The notes under the pieces were generated by a model. It was not told the origin of the DNA. It ran no database searches and saw nothing but the letters and a program-made list of their open reading frames with translations. From NCBI RefSeq assembly GCF_037893015.1, contig NC_133658.1:632453354-632517353 (forward strand): a stretch of 64,000 nt of DNA. Direction: 5' to 3'. This document shows, piece after piece, positions 35,001-46,224 of the stretch (position 1 is the stretch's first letter; every line of letters starts with the position of its first letter). The position numbers were made by a program, and so were the translations under genes. The stretch is from Macrotis lagotis (Eukaryota; Chordata; Mammalia; Peramelemorphia; Peramelidae).

Positions 35001-35811
35001 GGTTAATTCTTTCTATAATTTGATTTTTGGTCCACTCATTTTTTAAAATGAGGTTATTCAGTTTCCAATATGTTCTGGGTCTATCTCTTCTTGGCCCAGT
35101 ATTGCATATGACTTTTATTGCATTGTGATCTGAGAAAGATGTATTCACTATTTCTGACTTTCTGCAGTTGATCATTATGTTTTTATGTCCTAGTACATGG
35201 TCAGTTTTTGTTTAAGTTCCATGTACTGCCGAGAAAAAGGTATATTGCATTCTATCCCCATTCAGTTTCCTCCATAAGTCTACCATATCTAATTTTTCTA
35301 ACAATCTATTTACCTCCCTAATTTCTTTCTTGTCTGTTTTATGATTTGATTAATCTAGATCTGATAGCAGGAGGTTGAGGTCTCCTACTAGTAGAGTTTT
35401 ACTGTCTATGTCTTCCTGTAATACTTTCAGCTTCTCCTCTAAGAATTTGGGTGCTGTCCCAATGGGTGTGTATATATTCAATATTGAAATGACTTTATTG
35501 GCTATGGTACCTTTTAGGAGGATAAAATTTCCTTCCTTTCCTCTTTTAACGCTATCTATTTTTGCTCCTGCTTTGTCTGAGATAAGGATTGCTACCCCTG
35601 CATTTTTTACTTCAGCTGAGGCAAAATATATTTTGCTCCAACCTTTTACCTTTACTCTATATGTATCTCTCTGCCTCAAATGAGTTTCTTGTAAGTAGCA
35701 TATTGTAGGATTCTGGCTTTTAATCCACTCTGCTATTTGCTTACGTTTTAAGGGAGAATTCATCCCATTCACATTCAAGGTCATGATTACTAATTCTTTA
35801 TTGCCCTCTGT
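32004..35811 (-). pseudogene. L1-A ORF2, full-length but disabled
   Basis: The span of 3808 bases (about 1269 codons) matches the human ORF2 length of 1275 aa. The start codon equivalent is ACA, not ATG (compare ATG at 44342 in L1-B). The endonuclease segment (35784-35350) has LQETHLRQRD and GDLN. Reverse transcriptase (34114-33302) has the catalytic FADD motif changed to FIDY, which removes the essential aspartate pair. The C-terminal piece (32846-32355) keeps CX3CX7HX4C. Several stops and frameshifts lie between the pieces. Confidence 0.92.
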
Positions 35812-36588
35812 GCTATCTTCCCTCTGTTTGTATTTTCTGTCTTTCCCCCCCTTTTATCCATATTCCCCAGTATTTTGTTCCCGAATAGCACCCCTTCAGT
35901 GTGTTTGCCCTCCTATATCACACCCTCCCCTTTCCCTTTTTCCCTTTTCCCTTCCCTTCCTTTTATTATTTCCCCTTATTTCCCCCACTCCCCTTCCCTT
36001 TCTCCATCCCCCCTCCCCTTTTCCCCTTTTAATACTTGAAAGGTTAGATGTTTTATAAGTTAACTGAATATGTGTTGGTTGACTTTTAGCCAAGTCTGAA
36101 GAGAAGGAGATTAAGGTGTTTCTCCTCTGCTCCCTTCTTCCCCTCTATTACCATAGGTTTTTTATACCTCTTAGTGTAATGATATTTGTCCCATTCAATC
36201 CCCTCCCTCCTCCCGTCTCTTTCCTGTCCCCCTTTTTAGGGAGGTAGTGTATGTTTTTAGATCATTCTATCTAAGTCATAGAAAATTCTGAGTGTCTGTC
36301 CCTTCTAGTGTAGTATATTCTATTGAATAGAGTCAAAATTCCTGAGGGTTTTTAGAGTCTTTCTCCCAAGTGGGGTTAAAGCCAGTTACATCCCATTAGA
36401 TAGCAGTCTCAAGGATAGGTCATGAATGTCCATCATTTCTGGCTAGGTATATTCTCTCTGTTAGAGGTACATTTCTCAGGATTTATGAGAGTCTCCCTCC
36501 CCCCCCCACCCATGCTAGGATATAGTCAGTTTCAATTTACTTTATTGCATTTTTTTTCCTTTTACCACCCCCCCTTTTTTTTACCTTT
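35812..36588 (-). other. Long purine-rich inter-ORF segment of L1-A
   Basis: 777 bases between the ORF1 stop and the ORF2 start, strongly A/G-rich on the L1 sense strand, especially 35920-36030. No reading frame is supported. L1-B has a matching 766-base segment. The human L1 spacer is only about 63 bases. Confidence 0.85.
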
Positions 36589-37648
36589 TCATGTGTCTCT
36601 TGAACCTCCTGTTTGATGTCCAAATTTTCTGTTTAGCTCTGGTCTTTTCATCAGAAATTTTTGGAATTCTTCCATTTCATTAAATGTCCATCTTTTTCCC
36701 TGGAAGAGAAGGCTCAGCTTTGCAGGAAAGAAGATTCTTGGCTGCATTCCAAGCTCCCATGCTCTTCAAAATATCTAGTTCCTGGCCCTTCGATTTCTTA
36801 AAGTTGATAGAGCCAGGTCCTGTGTGATCCTTAGTGTGGCTCCTTGATATTTAAATTGTTATTTTCTGGCTGCTTGCAGGAGTTTCTCTTTTATCTGATA
36901 GTTCTGGAGTTTGGCCACAACATTTCTTGGTGTTTTCATTTTAGGATCTTTTTCTGGTGGGGATTGATGTACTCTTTGAATAACTACTTTGCCCTCTTTT
37001 TCCATGATATCAGAGCAGTTTTCCATCACTAGATCCTGTAATATTAAGTCCAGGCTTTTTTTTTCTCTTCAATGTTTTCAGGAAGTCCTATAATTTTCAG
37101 GTTGTCCCTGCTCGATCTATTCTCAAGGTCAGTGGTTTTGTTGATGAGGAATTTTACATTTGCTTCTATTTTTTCTATTTTTTTATTTTGTTTAACTGAC
37201 TCTTGCTGTCTCATGGAGTCATTAGTTTCTGTAGACTCCATTATTTTTTGCGGGGAGGAGTTTTCTTCATTAACCTTTTGCAACTCCTTTTCCAATTGGT
37301 CAATTCTACTTTTGAAAGAGCTTTCCATTTGACCAATTGAGGTTTTGAGAGAATTAATTTCTTTTTGCATTTGCTTGTTTGAGGATCTGAGAGAATTATT
37401 CTCATTTTGTAATTCTCCAGTTGATGATTTGAGAGATGTATTCTCCTTCTGTGTTTGTCCAATTGTACTTTCTAAGGTATTAATTGTCTCTCCCAAATTT
37501 TTAAGCTCCTTCCTCATTTCTTCAATGAAGTCTTTCTGTGCTGGAGACCAGATTGTATTCTCCTCAGAGGTTCCAGGTCTCTCTGAGTTGGCGTCATTCC
37601 CTTGAGGAATTTTTCTATGGATCCACCTTTCTGCTGACCCTTCTTCAT
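36589..37648 (-). pseudogene. L1-A ORF1, frameshifted
   Basis: Starts with ATGAAGAAGGG at 37648 and ends TGA at 36589, about 353 codons. A frameshift lies between 37648 and 37517. The open part 37517-37044 is a coiled coil with repeated 14-residue units of the type SLKSSTGELQNENN, then the RRM start (NLKIIGLPEN). The C-terminal domain is recognisable at 36900-36640 but interrupted. The product would be the RNA-binding L1 ORF1p. Confidence 0.9.
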
Positions 37649-38427
37649 TATGCTAAGAACTTGAGGGGGGGGGGCTGGTTCACCTGGGTTTGAGATCGCT
37701 GAAGGCTTTACTAAGTGCAGTTTCTCTGTCTGGCCAGTAGGAGGTGCTGGTTGCCACCTCTGGGGTGTCTGTGACCTTGGTTGGTAGGCCTTCTCCCTTT
37801 TCCTGAAGGCAGGAATTGGAACTATTGAATTCTTTTGCCTTCAATCAATGGTGGGCTTTACCCTGGCCTGAGGTGATTCCTCAGCTGGGCTGGTTCTTCT
37901 GCTCACACACCTGGGCCTGAGGCAGAAGTAATTTGCCTTTCTTTGAGGAGAGGCCTCTGTGCAATGGAGGCGTGCCCTCAGAGTTTCTCAGACCAGAGAA
38001 GCCTAGGGATGGTATCTTTGGTTTTCCTGCACCAGAACTCTTCGCCCAGCCTGGTCCCTGAGCTCCAGGGGGACAGCACCAGCACCAGCTCCTTTGCTTC
38101 CCCACAGACCCAAGCCCCTTTTCGTCAAGCCCCACCGTTGATCCAGCAGATCCAGCTCTCAGGCCCTCAGGCTCCCGGTTCCAATTCAGCTGTTAATCTG
38201 GGTGATCACAGGCTGCATTTCCCTCGGAGCCCAGAGTCACCTGCCAGTACTCAGCCAAGGCTGCTGTAGGAGACAAATCCTGAGGTAGATCTTCCTCTCC
38301 TGGCTTTTCTTTCTGGGTTTCCTGGTTCGTCTTTCTTTTAAGAGGTTTGTTTCATGTGATAGATGGGGAAGAGATCAGGAGACTTTAGAACTGTGCCTGT
38401 CTACTCTCTGCCATCTTGGCCGCCCCC
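37649..38427 (-). promoter_or_regulatory. L1-A 5' UTR with YY1-like site
   Basis: 779 bases, GC-richer than its surroundings. The first 20 or so bases on the sense strand contain GGCCAAGATGGCAGAGAG (complement of about 38408-38425), matching the CAAGATGGC YY1 site at the start of human L1, which sets the transcription start. L1-B lacks this end. Confidence 0.75.
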
Positions 38428-38441
38428 CTCCTCAATAACTT

Positions 38442-38775
38442 TTTGAATAGTTTTATTTATTTGACCTATGCTGGTTTTTAATATGTTATTTTCTTCAGCA
38501 TTTTTTGGATCTCCTTGACTAAACTGCTTACTTCTTTTTCATGTTTTTCGTGCATCTCTCATTTCTTTTCCCAATTTTTCTTCTATCTCCCTTACTTGAT
38601 TTTCAAAACCTTTTTTGAGCTCTGTCATAGCCTGAGCCCAATTTCTGTTTTTCTTGGAGTCTTTAGATGTAGGAGTTTGTACTTACTCATCTTCTGACTG
38701 AGTATTTTGATCCTTCTTGGGATCATAGACAAAGTATTTCTCAGTGGTATTCCTCTTTTTTTTCTGTTTACTCAT
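38442..38775 (-). pseudogene. HAL1-type ORF1, N-terminal part
   Basis: ATG at 38775 begins a lysine-rich N-terminus (MSKQKKKRNTTEKYF), followed by coiled-coil sequence down to the L1 insertion at 38441. It joins 31641 when the L1 is ignored; together the two parts span about 361 codons. A stop follows the first 30 or so codons, so the frame is dead. Confidence 0.7.
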
Positions 38776-39513
38776 TTCCCCAGTCTGTGCCTGTTCTTGG
38801 GGTGCTTCCCGAGCTTTTGAGTATTATTGGGACACCCCCACAAGGTTCTCAGTGTGTGAAGCTCTGTCCACCCTACTGTTCTGTGAATGATGACAAGTGC
38901 ACCCCTCTGCCAAGGGGCTGAGGTGGGGGGAACCCTGCTGTTCTATGGAGGGACCTAGACTGTGATCAGGATCTGAATGTGGTCAGAGCCTCAGAGTACT
39001 GTTCCAGGTTCAGACCTCGGAAGTCTCTCTCTACTCCCCTGCCTAGGCTGAGTACTCAAGGCTCCTATCCCTGGGTGCTCCTGCTTTGGGGCTTCACATG
39101 CTTCCATTCCTAGATCTGGGCTGTCCTGGCCATGCTGCTCTCTGAGACCTGAGGGCTAGTTTTCGGGTCTCACACTGGCAGAGATCCCTTCCACTGATCT
39201 TCCAAGTTGTTCCCTGTGCTTCCAGAGTGTAAGTCAGGAAACTGCCCCTGCTCCTCAGAGCCACCGCTCCCAGGGCCCTGGGGCTGCCTCTGGGAGGCTG
39301 AAGTTCCTTCACTCTGGCAGCTGCTCCTCTAACCCCACTGAGCCAAGCCTTTCCACTATTTTCAGGGTTACCTTGGACTGGATAATTGCCTCATTGGATC
39401 CCTCTGTGGATTCTGTCTCTCGAAAATTTAGTTAGAATCCTTATTTCTTAAATTTTGAGAGACAGCACATAAGAGAAGCTCTTTTCCTGTCACCATCATG
39501 GCTTTGCTCCCCC
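38776..39513 (-). promoter_or_regulatory. HAL1-type element 5' UTR
   Basis: GC-richer sequence upstream of ORF1, ending at the 14-bp duplication. Near its 5' end the sense strand reads GCCATGATGGTGACAGG, which resembles the L1 start with one base changed in the YY1 core (CATGATGG for CAAGATGG). Confidence 0.55.
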
Positions 39514-39865
39514 AACTTTGCTTTCTTACCTGTATACACTTCTATCTATTGCCAAGTCTTATCATTTCTAGCTCACAACTCTATATCATGTATATAAATT
39601 TCTCTTCAATTACACAGTCACCACCCTCCCAAAGGCTTCCATCAATTCATGTCTTTGTTATCTCAATATATTTCTCTTTTCTCACTATTTAAGATACTCT
39701 CCACTCCAATTCGATCTCCAGTCAGTTGACAAAGTAACTTTCATTATAGCATAGATTTAATCTTGTAACTATGTTACTCTTCCAATTAGTAAAACCCACT
39801 GACTCCCTATTACCTTCAGAATCATATAAAATGTTCAGATTGACTACTAAACCCCTTTAGTGGGG
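39514..39865 (+). mobile_element. L2 LINE, right part
   Basis: 'attgccaagtcttatcattt' (39549), 'ctctccactccaattcgat' (39696) and 'cccactgactccctattacc' (39796) occur in the order of the L2 coding and 3' region. It continues from 28432 when the HAL1 nest is removed. The open frame at 39498-39692 is a remnant at most. Confidence 0.65.
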
Positions 39866-40195
39866 GAAGGGATGGAGGGGGCTGTTGAAATTTCTCATAT
39901 AGTAGAGATCAGGAGGATGCTTTCAGAAAAGCATGATGATATTAAAAATGAATGGGAATACTTACATCTGTGTTTTCTCTGTTTCCAGTCTGCTAAACAA
40001 AGAATTAGGATGCTACCCATTTATAGAGTAGCTATTATAAGCAAAACTAATCAGTTAGACCATGCTCTCAGTTCTCTTTATTTTTCCCTTCTCCTATGTT
40101 CAAATGAAGAGGGAAAAAAAGGCTGCTAAGGAGTGACCTGTGAATATGTGACCTTGATACTTCTCTTGTTGATGTATACATTTTCTACTTTGGTA
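39866..40195. other. Spacer between the nest and L1-B
   Basis: Includes an open frame of 89 codons (39860-40129) with no recognisable domain. No repeat or gene is supported. Confidence 0.4.
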
Positions 40196-40573
40196 CCTTT
40201 TTTAAAATTAATTTTTATTACAGATATTATTTGAGTTTTTCAATTTTCCCCCCAATCTTACTTCCCTCCCCCCAACACACACAGAAAGCAATATGTCAGT
40301 CTTTACTTTGTTTCCATGTTGTACCTTGATCCAAATTGGGTGTGATGACAGAGAAATCATATCCTTAGAGAAGAAACAAGAATTCCAAGAGGTAACAAGA
40401 TGAGAAAATAAGGTATCTGTTTTTTTTCTAAATTAAAGGGAATAGTCCTTGAACATTGTTCAAACTCCACACCTCCTTAACTGGATACAGATGGCACTCT
40501 CCTTTGCAGACAGCCCAAAATTTGCTCCCAATTGTTGCACTGATGCAATGAGCAAGTCCTTCAAGTTTGATCA

Positions 40574-43500
40574 TCACTCCCATGTTGCTGTTAGGATATA
40601 CAGTGTTTTTCTGGTTCTGCTCATCTCATTCAGCATCAGTTCATGCAAATCCCTCCAGACTTCCCTGAAATCCCGTCCCTCCTAGTTTCTAATAGAACAA
40701 AACTATTAAATGACATACTTGTACCACAGAAGGACATTTACTTGTTTTCCAATTCTTTGCCACCACAAACAGGGCTGCCATAAATATTTTTGTACAAGTA
40801 ATGTTTTTACCCTTTTTCTTCATCTCTTCAGGATATAGACCCAGTAATGATATTGCTGGGTCAAAGGGTATATGCATTTTTTTGTTGCCCTTTGGGCATA
40901 ATTCCAAATAGCTCTCCAGAAGGGTTGGATGAGTTCACAGCTCCACCAACAGTGTAATAGTGTCCCAGATTTCCCACATCCCTTCTAACAATGATCATTA
41001 TCCTTTCTGGTCATATTGGCCAATTGGAGAGGTGTGAGGTGGAACCTCAGAGAAGCTTTAATTTGCATTTCTCTAATAATTAATGATTTAGAGCATTTTT
41101 TCTTATAGCTATGAATTGCTTTGATCTCCTCATCTATAAATTGCCTTTGCATATCCTTTGAGAATTTGTCAATTGGGGGGTGGCTTCTTGTTTTTAAAAA
41201 TATGACTCAGTTCTCTGTATATTTCAGAAATGAGTCCTTTGTCAGAATCATTAGTTGTAAAGATTGTTTTCCAATTTACTACATAGCTTTTGATCTTGGT
41301 TACAGTGGTTTTATTTGTGCAAAAGCTTTTTAATTTAATGTAACTGAAATTATCTAATTGGTTTTTGGTGATGCTCTGCAACACTTCCTTAGTCATAAAC
41401 TGTTCCCCTTTCCATAGATCTGACAGGTAAATTAGCCCTTGATCTTCTAATTTGCTTATAGTATTGTTTTTTATGTCTAAGTCCTGTAACTATTTGGATC
41501 TTATCTTGGTAAAGGGTGTGAGGTGTTGGTCTAATCTAAGTTTCTTCCATACTAACTTCCAATGATCCCAGTGGTTTGTTATCAAAGAGGGAGTTTTTAT
41601 TCCAATGGCTGGACTCATTGGGTTTCTCAAACAGCAGATTACTGTAATCATCTCCTGCTTTTACACCTAGTCTATTCCAATGGTCCACCACTCTATTTCT
41701 TAGCCAATACCAAAAGTTTTGATGACTGATGCTTTATAATATAATTTTAGATTATGTAGGGCTAAGCCACCTTATTTTGCACATTTTTCATTAAGCGCCT
41801 GGCAATTCTGGACTTTTTATTTCTCCATTTGAATTTACTTACAATTTTTTCTAACTCATTAAAATAATTTTTTGGAATTTTGATTGGTAGGGCACTAAAC
41901 AGATAGTTTAGTTTTGGTAGAATTGTCATTTTTATTATATTAGCTCTACCTATCCATGAGCATTTGATATTTTCCCAGTTCTTTAAATCTGATTTAATTG
42001 GTGTGAGAAGTGTTTTATAATTGTTTTCAAAATGATTCTGAGTCTGTCTTGGCAAATAGACTCCCAAGTATTTTATATTGTCTTTACTTTGAGTGGGATT
42101 TCTCTTTCTAGCTCTTCCTGCTGCATCTTGGTAAATATATATAGAAAAGTTGAGGATTCATGAGGGTTTATTTAATAACCTGCAACTTTGCTAAAATTGC
42201 TAATTGTTTCCAGTAGTTTTTTGGATGATTTCTGGGGATTCTCTAGGTAGACCATCATGTCATCTGCAAAGAGTGAGAGTTTTGACTCTTCCTTCCAAAT
42301 TCTAATTCCTTCAATTTCTTTTTCTTCTCTAATTGCTGATGCTAACATTTCTAATACAATATTGAATAGTAGTGGTAATAATGGTCACCCTTGTTTCACC
42401 CCTAATCTTATTGGGAATGCCTCCATACTCTCCCTATTGAATATAATGCTTGTTGATGGCTTCAGATAGATACTGCTAAATATTTTAAGGAACAGTCTAT
42501 TTATTCCTGCACTCTCTAGTGTTTTTAATAGGATTGAAGGTTGTATTCTGTCAGAAGCTTTTTCAGCATCTACTTATATGATCATATGATTTCTGATAGA
42601 TATTTTGTTGATATAATTGAGTATATTAACAGTTTTCCTAATATTGAACCAACTCTGCATTCCTGGAATAAATCCTACTTGATCATAATGTATTATCCTG
42701 GTGATAACTTGCATTTGTTTAGCTAAGATTTTATTCAAAATTTTTGCATCTATATTCATCAGGGAAATGGGTCTATAATTTTCTTTCTCTGTTTTAACTC
42801 TTCCTGGTTTAGGTAACACCACCATATTGGTTTCATAGTAAGGGTTCCATTTTTCCAAAGTGTTTATATAGAAATGGAACCAATTGTTCCTTAAATGTTT
42901 GGAAGAATTCACTTATGAATCCATCAGGCCCTGGAGATTTTTTTTTTAGGGAGTTCAATGATGGATTGTTGAATTTCTTTTTCTGAGATAGGGTTGTTTA
43001 GGTATTTAATCTCTTCTTCATTTAACCTGGGCAACTTATATTTTTGTAAATATTCATCCATTTCACTTAGATTATCAAATTTTTTGGCATAGAGTTGGGC
43101 AAAATAATTTTGAATTATTACTTTAATTTCCTCCTCATTGGTGATGAGTTCACCTTTTTCATTTACGATACCAGCAATTTGGTTTTCTTCTTTCTTTTTT
43201 TAATCAAATTGACCAGAGGTTTATCATTTTTATTGGTTTTTTTCATAATACCAACTTTTGGTTTTATTTATTAATTCAATGTGGGTTTTTTGCTTACAAT
43301 TTTATTAATTTCTCCTTTAATTTTTAGAATTTCTTATTTGGTGTTTAAATGAGGATTTATGATTTGTTCGTTCTCTAATTTCTTTTTCATTGCATGTTTA
43401 CTTCATTGATTTCCTCTTTCTCCAACATATTCATGGAAGCATTTAGAGTTATAATATATCCCATGAGAGTCACTTTGGATGAATCCCATAGGGTTTGGTA

Positions 43501-44342
43501 TTTTATTTCATTATTACCACTATCCATGATAAAATGGTTAATTCTATAATTTGATTATTGGTCCACTCATTTTTTAAAATGAGGTTATACAGTTTGCAAT
43601 TTTTCTGGGTCTATATCTCCTTGGCCCAGTATTGCATATGACTTTTATTGCATTGTGATCTGAGAAAGATGTATTCCCTATTTCTGCCTTTCTGCAGTTG
43701 ATCATTGGGTTTTTATGTCCTAGTACATGGTCAATTTTTGTATAAGTTCCATGTACTGCAGAGAAAAAGATATATTCCTATCTATCCCCCATTCAGTTTC
43801 CTCCATAAGTCTACCATATCCAGTTTTTCTAAGAATCTATTTACTTCCTTAACATCATTCTTGTTTATTTGATGATTCAATTTATCTAGATCTGAGAGAG
43901 GGTGGTTGAGGTCTCCCACTAGCAGAGTATTGCTGTCTATGTCTTCCTGTTTTTCTTTCAGCTTCTCCTCTAAGAATTTGGGTGTTGTCCCACTGGGTGC
44001 ATATATATTCAGTATTGAAATGATTTTATTGTCTATGGTACCTTTTAGGAGGATAAAGTTTCCTTCCTTATCTCTTTTAACACTATGTATTTTTGCTGCT
44101 GCTTTGTCTGAGATAATGATTGCTATCCCTGATTTTTTTACTTCAGCTGAAGCAAAATATATTTTGCTCCAACCTTTTACCTTTACTCTATATGTATCTC
44201 TCTGCTTCAAATGAGTTTCTTGTAAGCAGCGTATTGTAGGATTCAGGCTTTTAATCCACTCTGCTATTTGCATATGTTTTAAGGGAGAGTTTATCCCATT
44301 CACATTCAAGGTTATGATTCCTAATTCTTTACTGGCCTCCAT
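40574..44342 (-). pseudogene. L1-B ORF2, disabled
   Basis: Starts with a true ATG (MEASKELGIITLNVNG) at 44342. The first 186 codons stay open through most of the endonuclease (QETHLKQRD; GDLN) before a stop at 43782. The reverse transcriptase FADD motif is intact in sequence at about 42247-42275 but lies in a broken frame. Further open pieces are 42912-42574 and 42067-41762. The end is at 40574. Confidence 0.92.
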
Positions 44343-45108
44343 GCTATCTTCCCTCTGTTTGTATTTCCCCTTTCCCCCCTTTATCCATATTCTCCAGTAT
44401 TTTGTTTCTGAATGCCACCCCCTTTAGTGTGTTTGCCCTCCTATATCACCCCCTCCCCTTTCTTTCCTCTTTCCCTTTTTCCCTTTTCCCTTCCCTTGTT
44501 GTTGTTATTTCCCCTTTTTCCCCCTACTCCTCTTCCCTTTCTCCATCCCTCCTCCCCTTTTCCCCTTTTAATACTTGAAAGGTTAGATGTTTTATAAGTT
44601 AAGTGAGTATGTGTAGATTGACTTTAAGCCAAGTCTGATGAGAAGAAAACTCAGGTGTTTCTCATCTACTCCCTTCTTCCCCTCTATTACCATAGGTTTT
44701 TTGTACCTCTTAGTGTAATGAGATTTATCCCATTCAGTCCCCTCCCTCCTCCCATCTCTTTCCTGTCCCCTTTTTTAAAGAGGTACTGTTTGTTTAGATC
44801 ATTCTATCTAAGTCATAGAAAATTCTGAGTGTCTGTCCCTTCTAGTTCACTATATTCTATTGAATAGAGTCAAAATTCCTGTGAGTTATTAGAGCCTTTC
44901 TCCCAAGTGCGGTTAAAACCAGTTATATCTCATTAGATCACAGTCTCATGGATACGTCATGAATATCCATCATTTCTGGCTAGATATATTATCTCTGTTA
45001 GAGTTATAATTCTCAAGATTTATGAGAATCTTTTTTTCCCCTATGCTGGTCAACTTACTGGATAGCATTTTTTTTCCATTTACCTCACCCCCCCTTTTTT
45101 ATACCTTT
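44343..45108 (-). other. Long purine-rich inter-ORF segment of L1-B
   Basis: 766 bases, homologous to 35812-36588 of L1-A along its length, including the pyrimidine-rich (sense purine-rich) core at 44450-44570. No frame is supported. Confidence 0.85.
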
Positions 45109-46224
45109 TCATGTATCTCTTGAACCTCCTGTTTGATGTCCAAATTTTCCATTTAGATCTGGTATTTACATCATAAATTTTTGGAATTCTTTCATTTTTT
45201 TAAATGTCCATCTTTCTCCCTGGAAGAGAAGGTTCAGCTTTGTGGGATAGTGCATTCTTGGCTGCATTCCATGTTCCCTTGCTCTTTGAAATATCTGGTT
45301 CCAAGCCCTTCAATCCTTTAATGTTGATACAGCCAGGTCCTCTGTGATCCTTTCTGTGGCTCCTTGATATTTAAATTGTTTCTTTCTGGCTGCTTGCAGG
45401 GTTTTCTCTTTTATCTGACAGTTCTTGAGTTTGGCCACAACATTCCTTGGTGTTTTCATTTTAGGATCTTTTTCTGGTGGGGATTGATGTACTCTTTCAA
45501 TAACTACTTTGCCCTCTGATTTCATGATATCAGGGCAGTTTTACATCACTAAATCCTGTAATATTAAGTCCAGGCTTATTTCCTTTTCAATGTTTTCAGG
45601 AAGTCCTATAATTTTCAGGTTGCCCCTTCTCAATCTATTCTCGAGGTCAGTGGTTTTGTTGATGAGTTATTTTACATTTTCTTCTACTTTTCATATTTTT
45701 TTATTTTTTTTAACTGACTCTTGCTGTCTCATGGGGTCGTTAGTTTCTCTAGACTCCATTCTTTTTTGGGAGAAGGAGTTTTCTTCATTAACCTTTTGCA
45801 ACTCCTTTTTCAATTGGTCAATTCTACTTTTGAAAGAGCTTTCCATTTGACCAATTGAGGCTTTGAGAGAATTATTTTCTTTTTGCATTTGTCCAATTGA
45901 GGATCTGAGAGAAGTATTCTCATTTTGTATTTGTCCAATTGATCTAAGATTTATTCTCATTTTGTATTTGTCCAATTGATGATGTGAGAGATTTATTCTC
46001 ATTTTGTATTTGTCCAATTGTACTTTCTAAGGTTTTGTTTACTTGCTGCAAGATATTAATTGTCTCTCCCAAATTTTTAAGCTCCTTCCTTATTCTTCAA
46101 GGAAGTCTTTCTTTGCTGAAGACCCGATCACATTCTCCTCAGAGGTTCCAGGTCTCTCTGATTTAGGGTCTTTCCCTTTCAAGAATTTTTCTTTGAATCC
46201 ACCTTTCTGCTGACCCTTCTTCAT
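45109..46224 (-). pseudogene. L1-B ORF1, frameshifted, extra coiled-coil repeats
   Basis: ATG at 46224, stop at 45109, spanning 1116 bases, 56 more than L1-A. The difference lies mainly in the coiled coil (about 45850-46030), where 42-base units coding for SIGQMQKENNSLKA-type repeats differ in number. The C-terminal domain is open at 45525-45310 (LQAARKKQFKYQGATERI). Frameshifts separate the parts. Confidence 0.9.

Larger units (their letters stand above)
31642..38427 (-). mobile_element. Full-length L1 LINE (L1-A)
   Basis: A 6786-bp L1 on the minus strand inserted in the HAL1 ORF1, with a perfect 14-bp duplication CTCCTCAATAACTT (31628-31641 and 38428-38441). From its own 5' end it has a 5' UTR (38427-37649), ORF1 (37648-36589), a long inter-ORF segment (36588-35812), ORF2 (35811-32004) and a 3' UTR with a C-rich (sense G-rich) tract and a short tail. 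Its first bases include GGCCAAGATGGC. It is complete in structure but both ORFs are broken. Confidence 0.93.
28433..39513 (-). mobile_element. HAL1-type half-LINE, interrupted by an LTR and an L1
   Basis: A minus-strand element with a T-rich (reversed A-tail) left end, an ORF1 and a 5' UTR at the right end, and no ORF2. Removing the solo LTR (28544-29567) and the L1 with its duplication (31642-38441) leaves about 3.25 kb, the size expected of a HAL1 element (an L1 relative carrying only ORF1). The 14-bp target duplication is intact. HAL1 elements depend on L1 enzymes; that is family knowledge. The alternative is an L1 that lost ORF2. Confidence 0.65.

Noticed and set aside
30892-38775. HAL1 ORF1 as one intact split gene with an intron
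   Set aside because: The interruption is a complete L1 with a 14-bp target duplication, not an intron, and the frame also has stops.
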